Assembly: GCA_028687995.1 (NCBI GenBank)
Contig: JAQTZA010000008.1
Span: forward strand, 106,909-170,908
Source: Bacteroidales bacterium
Lineage (GTDB): Bacteria > Bacteroidota > Bacteroidia > Bacteroidales > UBA7332
Direction of reading: 5' to 3'
Length of the DNA: 64,000 nucleotides
The translations under genes were made by a program, and so were the position numbers. The notes under the pieces are model-generated. The model did no database searches and was not told the origin of the DNA. It saw only the letters and a list, made by a program, of their open reading frames with translations. This document shows, in pieces, positions 53,192 to 63,401 of the stretch. How positions within the stretch are numbered: the stretch's first letter is position 1; every line of letters starts with the position of its first letter.

Positions 53192-53584
53192 ATGAGATTA
53201 GAAATTCCATACAGCAATATTCAGGAATATATTTATATTCGTTACCATAGAAATATACGAATAAAAAACAGTGAAGTTGATAAAATCAGAATTAGCTATT
53301 TTATCTCCTTTATTCTAACGATAGAAGAAGTGAAACCGGATGAAGTTATATTTCGGTATAAAGCAAATATGATAGTAAACTTATTATTAAAAAGCATTCG
53401 TTTTCTATTGAAAAACAAACTCGAAAACACGCCTGTGAAATGGGATTCCCACACAAGAGAAGTCGTTATCGATTTGAAAAAGGTAAAGGAACTGACTAAA
53501 TTTTTAAAGTTCTCGTTTATTTCCGAATTGCATTTTGCAGATGAGGCTACAGTATTGATTATTGATTTGAAATCAATTTCTTAG
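53192..53584 (+). CDS. Unrecognised 130-residue protein upstream of tamB
   Basis: A soluble protein with alternating beta and helical stretches (YIYIRYHRNIRIKNSEVDKI, and MIVNLLLKSIRFLLKNKLEN). No signal peptide is seen. The stop is 1 bp before the tamB start codon, so they are co-translated. It may be a helper of outer-membrane assembly, but that is only positional. Confidence 0.65.
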   Translation: MRLEIPYSNIQEYIYIRYHRNIRIKNSEVDKIRISYFISFILTIEEVKPDEVIFRYKANMIVNLLLKSIRFLLKNKLENTPVKWDSHTREVVIDLKKVKELTKFLKFSFISELHFADEATVLIIDLKSIS

Positions 53585-53585
53585 G

Positions 53586-56500
53586 ATGAATAATGTGCTA
53601 TCATTTTTAAAAAGAACTTTAAAAGTAGTAGCTTGGGTGGCTGCTACTTTTGTGTTTTTAGTTGTTCTGATCGCCGGTCTTATTCAAATTCCTGCAATTC
53701 AAAATAAGATAGTTCATTATGCCATTGCGTTTGTCAGTGATAAAACTCACACGAAGGTTGAGGTGAAAAATGTAAGCATTTCCTTTCCAAAATCGGTAGT
53801 AATCAATGGTCTATACGTAGAAGATCTTCATCAGGATACATTACTCTACGCCGGAGAAACCAAGATAAACATCACACTCACAGACTTGATTTTTAGCAAG
53901 ATAACGGTAAATTCAATTGCATTAGATGACCTGAATCTCAATCTGTATAACACGGCGACTGATTCTCTATTCAACTATAATTTTTTGCTGACGGCTTTTA
54001 GCGACACCACTCCGAAAGTTGCACCGAATACTCCATCCAAATGGCGTTTCAGCATCAATCATGTGAGTTTGAAAAACATCCGACTTCGCTATGATGATGA
54101 GTTTGGAGGTATGAATATGGCAGGATCTCTCACGAAATTAGAACTTCAAGTCGATCAAATGGATGTTGAAAAATCCATTTATAGGATAGATAAGTTATTA
54201 GTTGACAACTTAATGGCAAATGTGTTGGTCAGCAAGTTATCAAATACAAAGAAAACGTCTGATATCTCACCAACAATCACCGCAAACAACATTCAAATCA
54301 ACGACGCTTCGATAATTTATCGGAATGTAGCCCCCAAACAACGAATGGATGGAGCCGTTGAACCCATAAAACTAAAAAACGTTTTTGATGCCGATAATTT
54401 GCAATTCCGTCAATTGAATCTGGTCGCCAGCCAGTTCTATTTTTCTGCAAATAAAACAGTCGTCTTGGTAAAGAAATTTAGTGTCATTGATCAAAATAAC
54501 TTTGCTATCACCAAATTTGAAACTGACTTCAGTATGGATAATCGTTCCATCACGGCGAAAAGACTAAAAGCCAAAACGACCCACTCATCCATCGAGGGCG
54601 ATTTCAACCTGCAATTCTCTTCTTTCGTCTCACTGACAGACTCTCTGCCGCTTTTGGTTGTGGATATTGACCTTAAAAATTCGAGCATTCAAAGTTCCGA
54701 TATACTCTATTTCACTCCTTCACTTCATGAGCAACCCTTCTTCGCAAACAAAACAAATATCACTACCGCTTCCGGTCGAGTGACGGGAAGAATCAATAAT
54801 CTAACGGGGGAAAATCTAGTCGTCAAAACCGGTGTCAATACCGTTTTAGAAACCGATTTCACGATCGTCGGATTGCCCGATGCTCAAAAGGCACAGTATC
54901 ATTTGCCTAACTTAACACTTGTCTCGGGCAAACAGGACATCAACAGGATGGTCGGTTCTGCCATGCCGACGACAATAAATCTACCCGAAAAAATCATTCT
55001 GAAAGTTGCTTTTAATGGTAAGATAACGTCTTTTAAATCAATGATTAAAATGAAAAGCAGTGACGGAAATGCAGCTGTTTTGGCAAACATTGACAAGTAT
55101 GAGAATTTCAGTGCCAAGCTGACTATTTCTGACTTTGATTTGGGTAGTTTACTCCCAAATAAAAAGATGTATGGCCCTGTGACACTAACCGCCGAAGTGA
55201 ATGGACATGGATTAGACCAGAAAACGATGATGGCCAACATCAAAGCCGAAGTTTCGGTGATTTATTTGAACAACTATTTGTATCACAATTTGAAAATGGA
55301 CGGCACGTTGGCCAACCAGCAATTTGAAGGAGAGATAAACTTGAAAGATGAAAATGCCGCTTTCGACTTTGATGGATTAGTGAACTTGATTCCGAATCAG
55401 GAGCAATTCAAATTCCAGTTGAAGGTACAAGGAGCTGATCTTCAAAAGCTACATTTCAGCAAGGATGCCACTCGCCTTAGTTTCGATGCAACGGCCGATT
55501 TAAAAGGAGGAACGGTTACTGATTTGAACGGAAAAGCGGGAATTACCAACACCGTGATTCTTCATAAAGGGAAAAAATACCAACTCGATTCGGTATTCGT
55601 GGCGACAATAAATCAACCAAACCAGAGTGCATTAAATATCAGCAGCGCCCTTGTTGGATTAAAATACAATGGCACCGTTTCTCCCACTTCACTCCCTGAT
55701 GTGCTGACAAAATTTATCAATTCCTATTTTCCATTTACGGCTGATAAAACTCCGAAAAAGAGAATTGCACCTTCAAATTTTGCGTTTGAAATACAACTCC
55801 ACAATCATCCAATCTTGTCGGAGGTACTATTGCCCGAACTAAAGGAATTTGAGCCGGGAAATATTACAGGAAGTTTCGATAGTGAGAAAAACGAGTTGAA
55901 ACTAAATGCCAACATGAATAAAATAGTGTACGGCACCACTGAAATTAATAATCTGTCCGTGACTATTCATTCCGATTCTACGGCATTAAATTATGCCATC
56001 TCCAGTTCCACTATTTCAAACGCTCAACTCAAATTGAATCAGGTATTACTCGATGGAAAACTTAAAGACAACAAGATAACAGCACGCATTTCATCCATTG
56101 ATAATGCGCAAAATAAAAAGCTTTTGGTTCAGTCTCAGATTACAAAAGTTGGAAACAACTTCAAGCTTGAGTTCAATCCTTATCAGCTCTATCTGATGAA
56201 TAATCGTTGGGATATTGCCGATGATAATTACGTAGAATTTGGGAAACAAGGATTTTTGATTCATCATCTTTTTATGAATAATGGCGCTAGTCAGATTAAT
56301 ATTTCGTCAGTCAATGACAAGTTTAATGATGATTTGAATATTAGAATTAAGAATTTCAAGTTGGAAGATATTTCTGGTATTATCGAAAAAGATAGCAGTA
56401 TCGCCAAAGGCACTGTCGATGGCAATGTATTGCTGAAAAGAGTAAACCAATCGTACGGAATCATTGCCGATGCCAACATCACGAAGCTATTTGTGCGGAA

Positions 56501-58307
56501 TGTCTCCATTGGCGATTTAGCGGTGAAAGTAGAAAATCCTACCACTCAACGATTTAATCTACAGGCAAAACTATCTGGCACCGAAAATAATCTGACAGCG
56601 AACGGTTATTTTATCCCAAATGGTGGCAACAACTCACTCAATATAAATGCAGACATTCAATCGCTTGCGATGAAAACGGTGGAAGCATTTTCGATGGGTC
56701 AGGTAACGGAAGCGTCAGGAACAGTTAGTGGAAACTTTCTGATAAACGGGAGAACGGATGCGCCAGAAATGATCGGTGAATTGACATTCAATAATGCGTT
56801 TTTGAAACCAACGTATCTGAATAATCGATTGGAACTGAAGCACGAAACGGTTCAATTAAAAACGGACGGAATCTATTTTAACAATTTTACCTTATTGGAT
56901 GTAAATCAGCATAAAGCGATCGTTGATGGCACGGTGAAAATGAAACAATTCTCCGATTTCATGTTGGCATTACACATCAACACACAGGATTTTTTATTAT
57001 TCAACACCAGCGTTCAGGACAATAAAGAATATTATGGACGAATGATTGTTGACAGCAAAATCGAGATCAAAGGCCCGTTGTCATTACCGATTATCACTGG
57101 AAAAATGAAATTAAAAAAAGGCTCAAACTTCACCTTTGCAGTGCCGGAAGATAAGTTTACGACAGATAAAGGCGAGGATGTCGTCGAATTTGGAGATGCT
57201 GAAAATCTTGCTCCAATTCTAAATCGCAAAAAGGATAAAACATCCGCGAAATCAGGCTTTACTGGAGTTGATTTATCCGCCATTATTGAGGTAGATAAGG
57301 AGGCAACCCTCAAACTATTAATGGATCCCACCTCATCCGATTCGCTGGTGGTACGAGGAGATGCAGCCTTAAGTTTTACCATGGATAGAAGTGGCAAAAT
57401 GAGCCTTACCGGAGCGTACAATCTGAACGACGGCAGTTATCTGATTTCGTTGGAGCAAGTGATCAAACGAAAATTTGATATTATTTCCGGAAGCACCATT
57501 ACCTGGAATGGCGACCCGTTGGATGCCGATATCAACCTGAATGCCACTTATTCCGTTCGGGCAGCTCCGTATGATTTGGTTGCCGATCAAATGGCAGGAT
57601 TAAGCGATATTGAAAAAGGTGGTTACAAACAAATGTACCCGTTTTTGGTGATGTTGAAATTGCGTGGAGCGATTCTAAAACCGGAAATTACGTTTGAAAT
57701 TCAATTAAATCCCGAAGACAAAGGGATTTTGGGTGGCGCTGTAAATCAAAAATTGAACCTGTTAAATGAAGATCCCTCGTTGTTAAACAAACAGGTCTTT
57801 GCGCTATTGGTGTTGGGTCGGTTTGTGCAGGAGAATCCTTTGACTACCGAATCGGGTGTAATTTCGACGTTGGTTCGTTCTACAGTGGGCAATTTCTTGT
57901 CGGCGCAACTCAATCAGTTAAGTTCAAAAGTGGTAAAAGGCGTGGATTTGAACTTTAATGTGCAATCGTACGACGACTATCAATCGGGACAAGCGCGAGG
58001 ACGAACGCAAGTGGAAATTGGCTTGAAAAAGCAACTTTTCAGCGATCGTTTGACGGTTCAACTCGGTGGTTCTGTAGATGTAGAAGGAACGAAAGCCAAA
58101 CAAAACTCAGCCAGCGAAATTACCGGCGATGTTACGGTTGAATATAAACTGACAAAGGATGGTCGCTACCGATTGAAAGGGTTCAGGCACAACCAGTACG
58201 AAGGTGTTATCGAAGGGCAATTGGTCGAAACGGGAGTTGGAGTGGTGTATGTGAAGGACTTTAATAAATGGAAAAAATTCTTCCGAAAAAGTAAAAAGAA
58301 ACCCTAA
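53586..58307 (+). CDS. tamB: Translocation and assembly module protein TamB (DUF490/AsmA-like)
   Basis: The protein has 1573 residues. An N-terminal membrane anchor (VVAWVAATFVFLVVLIAGLI) is followed by very long repetitive beta-strand sequence, as in AsmA-like lipid-bridge proteins. The C-terminal 400 residues form the DUF490 domain (LINGRTDAPEMIGELTFNN, and LTGAYNLNDGSYLISLE) and end with a basic KKFFRKSKKKP tail. TamB spans the periplasm and works with TamA/TamL in outer-membrane protein or phospholipid delivery. The partner follows after 228 bp. Confidence 0.9.
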   Translation: MNNVLSFLKRTLKVVAWVAATFVFLVVLIAGLIQIPAIQNKIVHYAIAFVSDKTHTKVEVKNVSISFPKSVVINGLYVEDLHQDTLLYAGETKINITLTDLIFSKITVNSIALDDLNLNLYNTATDSLFNYNFLLTAFSDTTPKVAPNTPSKWRFSINHVSLKNIRLRYDDEFGGMNMAGSLTKLELQVDQMDVEKSIYRIDKLLVDNLMANVLVSKLSNTKKTSDISPTITANNIQINDASIIYRNVAPKQRMDGAVEPIKLKNVFDADNLQFRQLNLVASQFYFSANKTVVLVKKFSVIDQNNFAITKFETDFSMDNRSITAKRLKAKTTHSSIEGDFNLQFSSFVSLTDSLPLLVVDIDLKNSSIQSSDILYFTPSLHEQPFFANKTNITTASGRVTGRINNLTGENLVVKTGVNTVLETDFTIVGLPDAQKAQYHLPNLTLVSGKQDINRMVGSAMPTTINLPEKIILKVAFNGKITSFKSMIKMKSSDGNAAVLANIDKYENFSAKLTISDFDLGSLLPNKKMYGPVTLTAEVNGHGLDQKTMMANIKAEVSVIYLNNYLYHNLKMDGTLANQQFEGEINLKDENAAFDFDGLVNLIPNQEQFKFQLKVQGADLQKLHFSKDATRLSFDATADLKGGTVTDLNGKAGITNTVILHKGKKYQLDSVFVATINQPNQSALNISSALVGLKYNGTVSPTSLPDVLTKFINSYFPFTADKTPKKRIAPSNFAFEIQLHNHPILSEVLLPELKEFEPGNITGSFDSEKNELKLNANMNKIVYGTTEINNLSVTIHSDSTALNYAISSSTISNAQLKLNQVLLDGKLKDNKITARISSIDNAQNKKLLVQSQITKVGNNFKLEFNPYQLYLMNNRWDIADDNYVEFGKQGFLIHHLFMNNGASQINISSVNDKFNDDLNIRIKNFKLEDISGIIEKDSSIAKGTVDGNVLLKRVNQSYGIIADANITKLFVRNVSIGDLAVKVENPTTQRFNLQAKLSGTENNLTANGYFIPNGGNNSLNINADIQSLAMKTVEAFSMGQVTEASGTVSGNFLINGRTDAPEMIGELTFNNAFLKPTYLNNRLELKHETVQLKTDGIYFNNFTLLDVNQHKAIVDGTVKMKQFSDFMLALHINTQDFLLFNTSVQDNKEYYGRMIVDSKIEIKGPLSLPIITGKMKLKKGSNFTFAVPEDKFTTDKGEDVVEFGDAENLAPILNRKKDKTSAKSGFTGVDLSAIIEVDKEATLKLLMDPTSSDSLVVRGDAALSFTMDRSGKMSLTGAYNLNDGSYLISLEQVIKRKFDIISGSTITWNGDPLDADINLNATYSVRAAPYDLVADQMAGLSDIEKGGYKQMYPFLVMLKLRGAILKPEITFEIQLNPEDKGILGGAVNQKLNLLNEDPSLLNKQVFALLVLGRFVQENPLTTESGVISTLVRSTVGNFLSAQLNQLSSKVVKGVDLNFNVQSYDDYQSGQARGRTQVEIGLKKQLFSDRLTVQLGGSVDVEGTKAKQNSASEITGDVTVEYKLTKDGRYRLKGFRHNQYEGVIEGQLVETGVGVVYVKDFNKWKKFFRKSKKKP

Positions 58308-58376
58308 CTTTTGAAGGGAAAATAGATGAGTTGTGTCTTCGTAAGTAGAAGAATTAATTACTGTCGTATGCTAAAA

Positions 58377-58489
58377 CCCCTAAATCCCCTAAAGGGGACT
58401 TTTGCTGAGATGTGGTTTTTAGAAGTTGATCATTGATAAACAATTATTAAACCGTAGAATCTCAAAGTCCCCTTCAGGGGATTTAGGGG
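58377..58489. repeat. REP/MITE-like inverted repeat between tamB and tamL
   Basis: CCCCTAAATCCCCTAAAGG and the bases after it (58377-58403) pair with 58463-58489 at 25 of 27 positions, spaced by 59 bp. The arms also contain internal CCCCTAAAGGGG palindromes. This is the same class as the repeats within the element (15915, 16390). Confidence 0.7.
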
Positions 58490-58535
58490 CTATTGAATGC
58501 GATATTAGATTCGTTCAATCACGTAATACCAAAAT

Positions 58536-60875
58536 ATGAAACTAAAATTTAAAATAGTTGAGAAAATGATCTTCAACTCTCTGTCAGGGATTGGAGGCAG
58601 TTTTGTCATGCTCCTTTTTCTTCTAGCATCTTGTAGCGGCACAAGGCATTTAACGAATGGTGAACGGCTTTATACGGGTGCAGTGGTGAGACTGGAATCG
58701 ACCGAGAAAGTAAACAAAGTAAATATCAAAACCAGTATTGAATCTGTCGTTCGCCCGAAACCGAATAGCAGTTACTTTGGTATGCGTCCGCAGTTATCTA
58801 TTTATATGACTGCCGGAAGAAATCCCAAGGGAAAGTTCAAAAAATGGCTTCAGAAAATGGGACAAGCACCTGTACTCATGGCGAATGTAAATCCAACCGC
58901 AACGTCTGCGGTGATTGATGCCACTTTATTCAATATGGGAATCTTCAACAGCAGCACTACCTTTAGAATTATTGAAAAAAAACGTACCGCCTCAGTCATT
59001 TACACCAGTTATGTTCATAAACCGTACACGATTAAAGAGTGTGGTTACTCAATATCAGATGATGGTTTAAGCCGCATTATTCGTTCGGATGCGAAAAATT
59101 CATTGATAAAACCCGGCGCTGACTATAATCTTGACTTGCTAAAAGCTGAGCGGGAAAGCATCGATGCTTTGCTGAAAAACAGTGGATATTTCTATTTCAA
59201 TCCCGATTATTTGCTGTTTAAAGCGGATACGACAATGGTTAATCGTACCATTTCGTTGACGTTGATTTTAAAAGATAGTGTTGACGCTAATGCGTTGACG
59301 GTTTATCATATCAACCATGTTTTTATCGACCAGAACTACTCATTAAACGATGAAGCAGCCGATAGAAAGAAAGATACAGTAATGATTCAAAACAATGTGT
59401 TTATAGGCAGCGAAGCTGATATGAATATCCATCCACAAGTCATTTTGCGCTCTGTTTATCTGCGGAAACACGAGATTTATTCCCGACAAAATCATACCAT
59501 TACCCTGAACCGATTGATGTCGATGGGTAATTTCAAATTTGTGCAAGTGAAGTTTTCCGATAGCGACACAACGGCATCCGGCTATTTAGATGCAACCATC
59601 TTGCTGACACCAATGACCCGTCACACGTTTCGGGCAGAATTAGATTTGGTGACAAAATCTAACAACTACACCGGACCGCGCATGAATTTAAGTCTGCTGA
59701 ACCGCAATGCGTTTAAAGGCGCTGAACTGTTGAGTCTAAACATGGCCGGCTCGTTTGAGGCACAATTGAGTGGCGTCACTAAAAACTTGTTTTCTTACTC
59801 CTTTAATCCGCAAATTAAACTCACTTTTCCGCGTTTTCTGGCACCATTCAACATTAAACAGACAAACAGCATTTATGTCCCCAAAACGACCTTTTCACTT
59901 TCGTACAACTTTCTGAAAAGGGTGGATTACTTCGATATGAGTACGTTTCAATTTATGTACGGTTTTAAATGGAAAAATAGCATCAGCATTGAAAATGAAT
60001 TCAATCCGGTGAGTATCAGTAATACGTCCATCAGCAATGAATCCGCAGTTTTCACTGATTTGTTAGCCGCCAATCCATTCTTGAAAAAAAGCTACGAAGA
60101 GCAGTTTATTGCTGGAAGCAATTATTCGTTTACCTACAACGAACAAATGCTTGTGGGTAAAAAATGGCAATATTTTATACATTTTACAGCTGAATCTGCC
60201 GGTAATCTTTTATCGCTGGCCAGTCGAATGGGTGGAAAAACTCCATCGCCGGAGAATCCTGCTAAAATTGTTGGTTCTATCTATTCTCAATTTGCGAAAT
60301 TAAGTGTTGATGGACGCGTCTATTACAATTTCAGGGATAACAACAAGATTGCTTTACGACTATTTGCTGGAGTAGCCGGTGCGTATGGCAATTCTTCGAT
60401 TTTGCCCTACAGCAAGCAGTTTTTCAGTGGCGGTCCCAACAGTATTCGTGCCTTTCAGATCAATTCTATTGGTCCGGGCACGTATCTGCAAAATGCGGCA
60501 AACAGTGTTTTCATGAACCAAGGCGGCGACATCAAATTGGAAACAAATGCCGAATATCGTTTTGGAATTTATCGCTTTGTTAAAGGCGCTTTGTTTGTTG
60601 ATGCCGGAAATGTATGGGTGCAAAAATCAAATTCATCCAATATTGGAAGTTCGTTTGCTTTATCCACTTTTATGAATGAAATAGCAGTAGGTGCTGGTCT
60701 AGGGTTACGGGTGGATGTTTCATTTTTTGTGTTGCGATTCGATTTGGCAATGCCGTTGCGCAAACCGTGGTTGGATGATGGTCAGCGTTGGGTAATGAAT
60801 CAGATAGACTTCTCAAATTCAACCTGGAGAAGGAATAATTTGGTATTGAATATCGCTATTGGCTATCCGTTCTAG
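58536..60875 (+). CDS. tamL: TamL-type outer-membrane assembly protein (lipidated TamA/BamA family)
   Basis: The protein has 779 residues. The N terminus has a lipoprotein signal ending LLASCSGTRHLTNGERLY, which distinguishes the Bacteroidota TamL from the unlipidated TamA. POTRA-like repeats cover about 60-400. The C-terminal beta barrel carries the Omp85 family segment FFSGGPNSIRAFQ and ends with FSNSTWRRNNLVLNIAIGYPF, an aromatic outer-membrane signature. It acts with the preceding TamB. The long N-terminal stretch before the lipobox leaves some doubt about the exact start; ATG 58566 (MIFNSLSG) is an alternative. Confidence 0.85.
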   Translation: MKLKFKIVEKMIFNSLSGIGGSFVMLLFLLASCSGTRHLTNGERLYTGAVVRLESTEKVNKVNIKTSIESVVRPKPNSSYFGMRPQLSIYMTAGRNPKGKFKKWLQKMGQAPVLMANVNPTATSAVIDATLFNMGIFNSSTTFRIIEKKRTASVIYTSYVHKPYTIKECGYSISDDGLSRIIRSDAKNSLIKPGADYNLDLLKAERESIDALLKNSGYFYFNPDYLLFKADTTMVNRTISLTLILKDSVDANALTVYHINHVFIDQNYSLNDEAADRKKDTVMIQNNVFIGSEADMNIHPQVILRSVYLRKHEIYSRQNHTITLNRLMSMGNFKFVQVKFSDSDTTASGYLDATILLTPMTRHTFRAELDLVTKSNNYTGPRMNLSLLNRNAFKGAELLSLNMAGSFEAQLSGVTKNLFSYSFNPQIKLTFPRFLAPFNIKQTNSIYVPKTTFSLSYNFLKRVDYFDMSTFQFMYGFKWKNSISIENEFNPVSISNTSISNESAVFTDLLAANPFLKKSYEEQFIAGSNYSFTYNEQMLVGKKWQYFIHFTAESAGNLLSLASRMGGKTPSPENPAKIVGSIYSQFAKLSVDGRVYYNFRDNNKIALRLFAGVAGAYGNSSILPYSKQFFSGGPNSIRAFQINSIGPGTYLQNAANSVFMNQGGDIKLETNAEYRFGIYRFVKGALFVDAGNVWVQKSNSSNIGSSFALSTFMNEIAVGAGLGLRVDVSFFVLRFDLAMPLRKPWLDDGQRWVMNQIDFSNSTWRRNNLVLNIAIGYPF

Positions 60876-61066
60876 GCAGCTATCGCCAAATTACAGAACT
60901 CAATAAATGTGTGAATCATATAATTATTCTCTGAAATTTTATAACAGTAATTGATACATAAATATTCAACTTTGCTATACGGATCTATTCATACTTAAAT
61001 GATAAAATATCAACGCTTTAACTCCACGTTATTACTCAATTAATTTTAACCAAAAGAGAACAAAAT

Positions 61067-62170
61067 ATGTGCGGATTAAAATTACAACGTCTGGGAATAA
61101 TTATGGAACCAGAATCCGGCAATCCGATGGAAGAAGAAGGCGTGCTCAATCCGGCTGCCGTTCGTGGTCCCGATGGGGAGTTGTACCTTTTCCCACGCAT
61201 AGTGGCTAAAGGCAATTATTCACGCATTGGCATCTCACGGGTGAAGTTCAATAAGAGTGGCGATCCAGTAGGCGTTGAACGGCTTGGTATTGCTCTCGAA
61301 CCCGAAGCTGACTACGAACTACGTCCCAATGGCGGCGGTTGCGAAGATCCGCGCATTACGTATATGGAACGGCTTCAATGCTATCTAATGACCTATACGG
61401 CGCATTCGCCCATCGGACCACGCATAGCCTTGGCCATGTCGGACGATTTGTTTCATTGGAAACGACTCGGGCTGGCTACTTTCGGGATGTACGATGACAT
61501 CGATTTTGTGCATGTGGACAATAAGGATGCCAGTCTTTTCCCGGTTGCCATTCCCAATCATGACGGAAAGATGCAAATGGCGATTCTGCACCGACCACTT
61601 TTCCCAGACACCAGACCGGAAGAAACGGTACGATTGGCAAAGAAGCGGTTGTTGGATCTCGATCATGAAAGCATTTGGATCTCTTACTGCCCCGTCTCTT
61701 TAGAAGGATTTAAACCGAATAAGCTTGGTTTGTTTAATTCGCATCATCGGCTGGCAACTCCCGTGTCGCCTTGGGAACGACTCAAAATTGGTGGCGGCAC
61801 CCCTCCTATTCTCACCAATCACGGTTGGTTAATTATATACCATGGTGTCAGCGATTTAGCAAAGAAAAATGAAAACCCACAATTTTGTTACTCAGCCGGT
61901 GTGATGATTCTCTCAGAAAAGCATCCCCGAGAGATCCTTTATCGGTCGGATACCCCAGTTTTAACGCCGGAATTGCTAAGTGAACGCAGTGGAATCATCG
62001 ATAACGTGGTGTTCCCAACCGGCATTGATCGGCGCGACGATTTGGGTCAACCCAATCGCTTCGATGTATATTACGGAATGGCCGACAGCCGTATTGGTGT
62101 GGCACGACTCGATTTGCCGGATGTGTTACCCGCTAAAGCAGTTGCTGATCCACCAAAAGATAAGGTTTGA
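61067..62170 (+). CDS. Glycoside hydrolase family 130 protein (mannosyl phosphorylase type)
   Basis: The 367-residue product has the five-blade beta-propeller markers of GH130: GVLNPAAVRGPDGELYLFPR at the N terminus and GGCEDPRIT (the catalytic Asp region), HSPIGPRIALAMSDD and GGTPPILTNHGWLIIYHG later. Family members phosphorolyse beta-mannosides such as mannosyl-glucose or mannobiose, releasing mannose 1-phosphate. No signal peptide, so cytoplasmic. Which disaccharide it uses cannot be told. It is flanked by noncoding stretches and seems single. The next 327 bp hold no gene. Confidence 0.88.
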   Translation: MCGLKLQRLGIIMEPESGNPMEEEGVLNPAAVRGPDGELYLFPRIVAKGNYSRIGISRVKFNKSGDPVGVERLGIALEPEADYELRPNGGGCEDPRITYMERLQCYLMTYTAHSPIGPRIALAMSDDLFHWKRLGLATFGMYDDIDFVHVDNKDASLFPVAIPNHDGKMQMAILHRPLFPDTRPEETVRLAKKRLLDLDHESIWISYCPVSLEGFKPNKLGLFNSHHRLATPVSPWERLKIGGGTPPILTNHGWLIIYHGVSDLAKKNENPQFCYSAGVMILSEKHPREILYRSDTPVLTPELLSERSGIIDNVVFPTGIDRRDDLGQPNRFDVYYGMADSRIGVARLDLPDVLPAKAVADPPKDKV

Positions 62171-62498
62171 TTCGCATGCATTCAGAATGTGAGAATGATG
62201 TAATCCCCGCTGGCGCAATCTGTGACTTCCCGCTACTCGGGACAAGTCGTGACTTTTATTTATGCAGCACCGCTGCTCGGTATCCTAGATTTCTTACTGC
62301 TTTAGAAAGTGCAAATTTCTCTTTTTGCTTCGCAAATATACCGTTTCAAATATACATTCTGAGTAGCGGAACTGTATAAACAAAAGGCATGGTAAATAAC
62401 CTGCATCAAGAGGGGGGTGGATAACAATACCACAGGGTCAATCTCAATCCTGTTGCTAAAATTACATGTAGAAAAACTTAATTTATTTGATCAATTCT
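62171..62498. other. Noncoding gap after the GH130 gene
   Basis: No credible reading frame is present; the stretch has GC-rich pieces (GCTGGCGCAATCTGTGACTT) of the kind repeated in Bacteroidota genomes and an AGAGGGGGGTGG block. It may contain repeat fragments. The leader of the YihY gene ends it. Confidence 0.5.
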
Positions 62499-63401
62499 AT
62501 GAGAACATATATTCAAAAAATAGTTACTGTAGTGAAAACAGCTTCCAGAAAATGGTTCGAAAAAGATCCGTTTCGAGAAAGTGCAGTGATTGCCTATTAT
62601 GCCATTTTTGCATTACCGGGTTTATTGGTGATTATTATGACTTTGTGCGGTTACTTTTTTGGTCGCGAAGCTGTGAATAATCAGGTGGCAGCACAGTTTA
62701 GTGCCACTATAGGATCCGAAACTGCCAAGCAAATTCAGGACATAATTATTCAGGCCAGTCAGATAAAAAATTCCTTACTTGCCACTATTTTAGGAATAGC
62801 AACCATTTTAATTGGTGCAACAGGTGTGTTCGCAGCATTTCAGCAAAGTCTGAATACGATCTGGGAAGTGACGTTGGATACAAAAAAATCTGGCATTTGG
62901 CAAGTGATAAGGGTTCGGCTCTTTTCTTTTGGACTAATTATTTCCATCTCATTTTTACTGATTATCTCGCTGTTGGTTTCTACTCTTCTCGCTGCATTCG
63001 GAAGTTGGTTAAGCAGTCATTTTTCAGATTCGTTTTTATTGATTCTAACAGTGATAAATTACTGCCTTTCATTTTCTGTTTTGGCTGTTTTGTTCGCCCT
63101 GATGTTTAAAGTTTTACCAGATGCGAAAATTAAATGGAAACATGTATGGATTGGCTCTTTTGTCACGGCATTTCTATTTGAAATCGGGAAATTTGCATTG
63201 GGATTATATTTCGGAAATGCAAACCCCGGAACAGGTTACGGCGCGGCAGGTTCTATTATCCTAATTATGCTTTGGGTTTCATACTCCTCCATGATCGTAT
63301 TTTTCGGAGCTGAATTTACCCATGCTTATGCCAATATGTTTTCGGGGAAAGTAACACCAAACGACATTGGGAAAGTAAAACTTAACCGCACCGTTCATTA
63401 G
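62499..63401 (+). CDS. YihY/BrkB family inner-membrane protein
   Basis: The product is 300 residues from ATG 62499; a TTG further upstream is less likely. About six helices are visible, with SAVIAYYAIFALPGLLVIIM near the N terminus and GASGFFAAF-like TGVFAAFQQSLNTIWEV in the middle. The family was once called ribonuclease BN in error. It is an inner-membrane protein of unclear role, possibly transport or envelope integrity. The C-terminal GAEFTHAYANMFSG segment is typical. Confidence 0.9.
   Translation: MRTYIQKIVTVVKTASRKWFEKDPFRESAVIAYYAIFALPGLLVIIMTLCGYFFGREAVNNQVAAQFSATIGSETAKQIQDIIIQASQIKNSLLATILGIATILIGATGVFAAFQQSLNTIWEVTLDTKKSGIWQVIRVRLFSFGLIISISFLLIISLLVSTLLAAFGSWLSSHFSDSFLLILTVINYCLSFSVLAVLFALMFKVLPDAKIKWKHVWIGSFVTAFLFEIGKFALGLYFGNANPGTGYGAAGSIILIMLWVSYSSMIVFFGAEFTHAYANMFSGKVTPNDIGKVKLNRTVH

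Noticed and set aside
53192..53584. 130-aa protein as ribosome hibernation or secretion factor
   Set aside because: No sequence motif supports either; only its coupling to tamB is certain.
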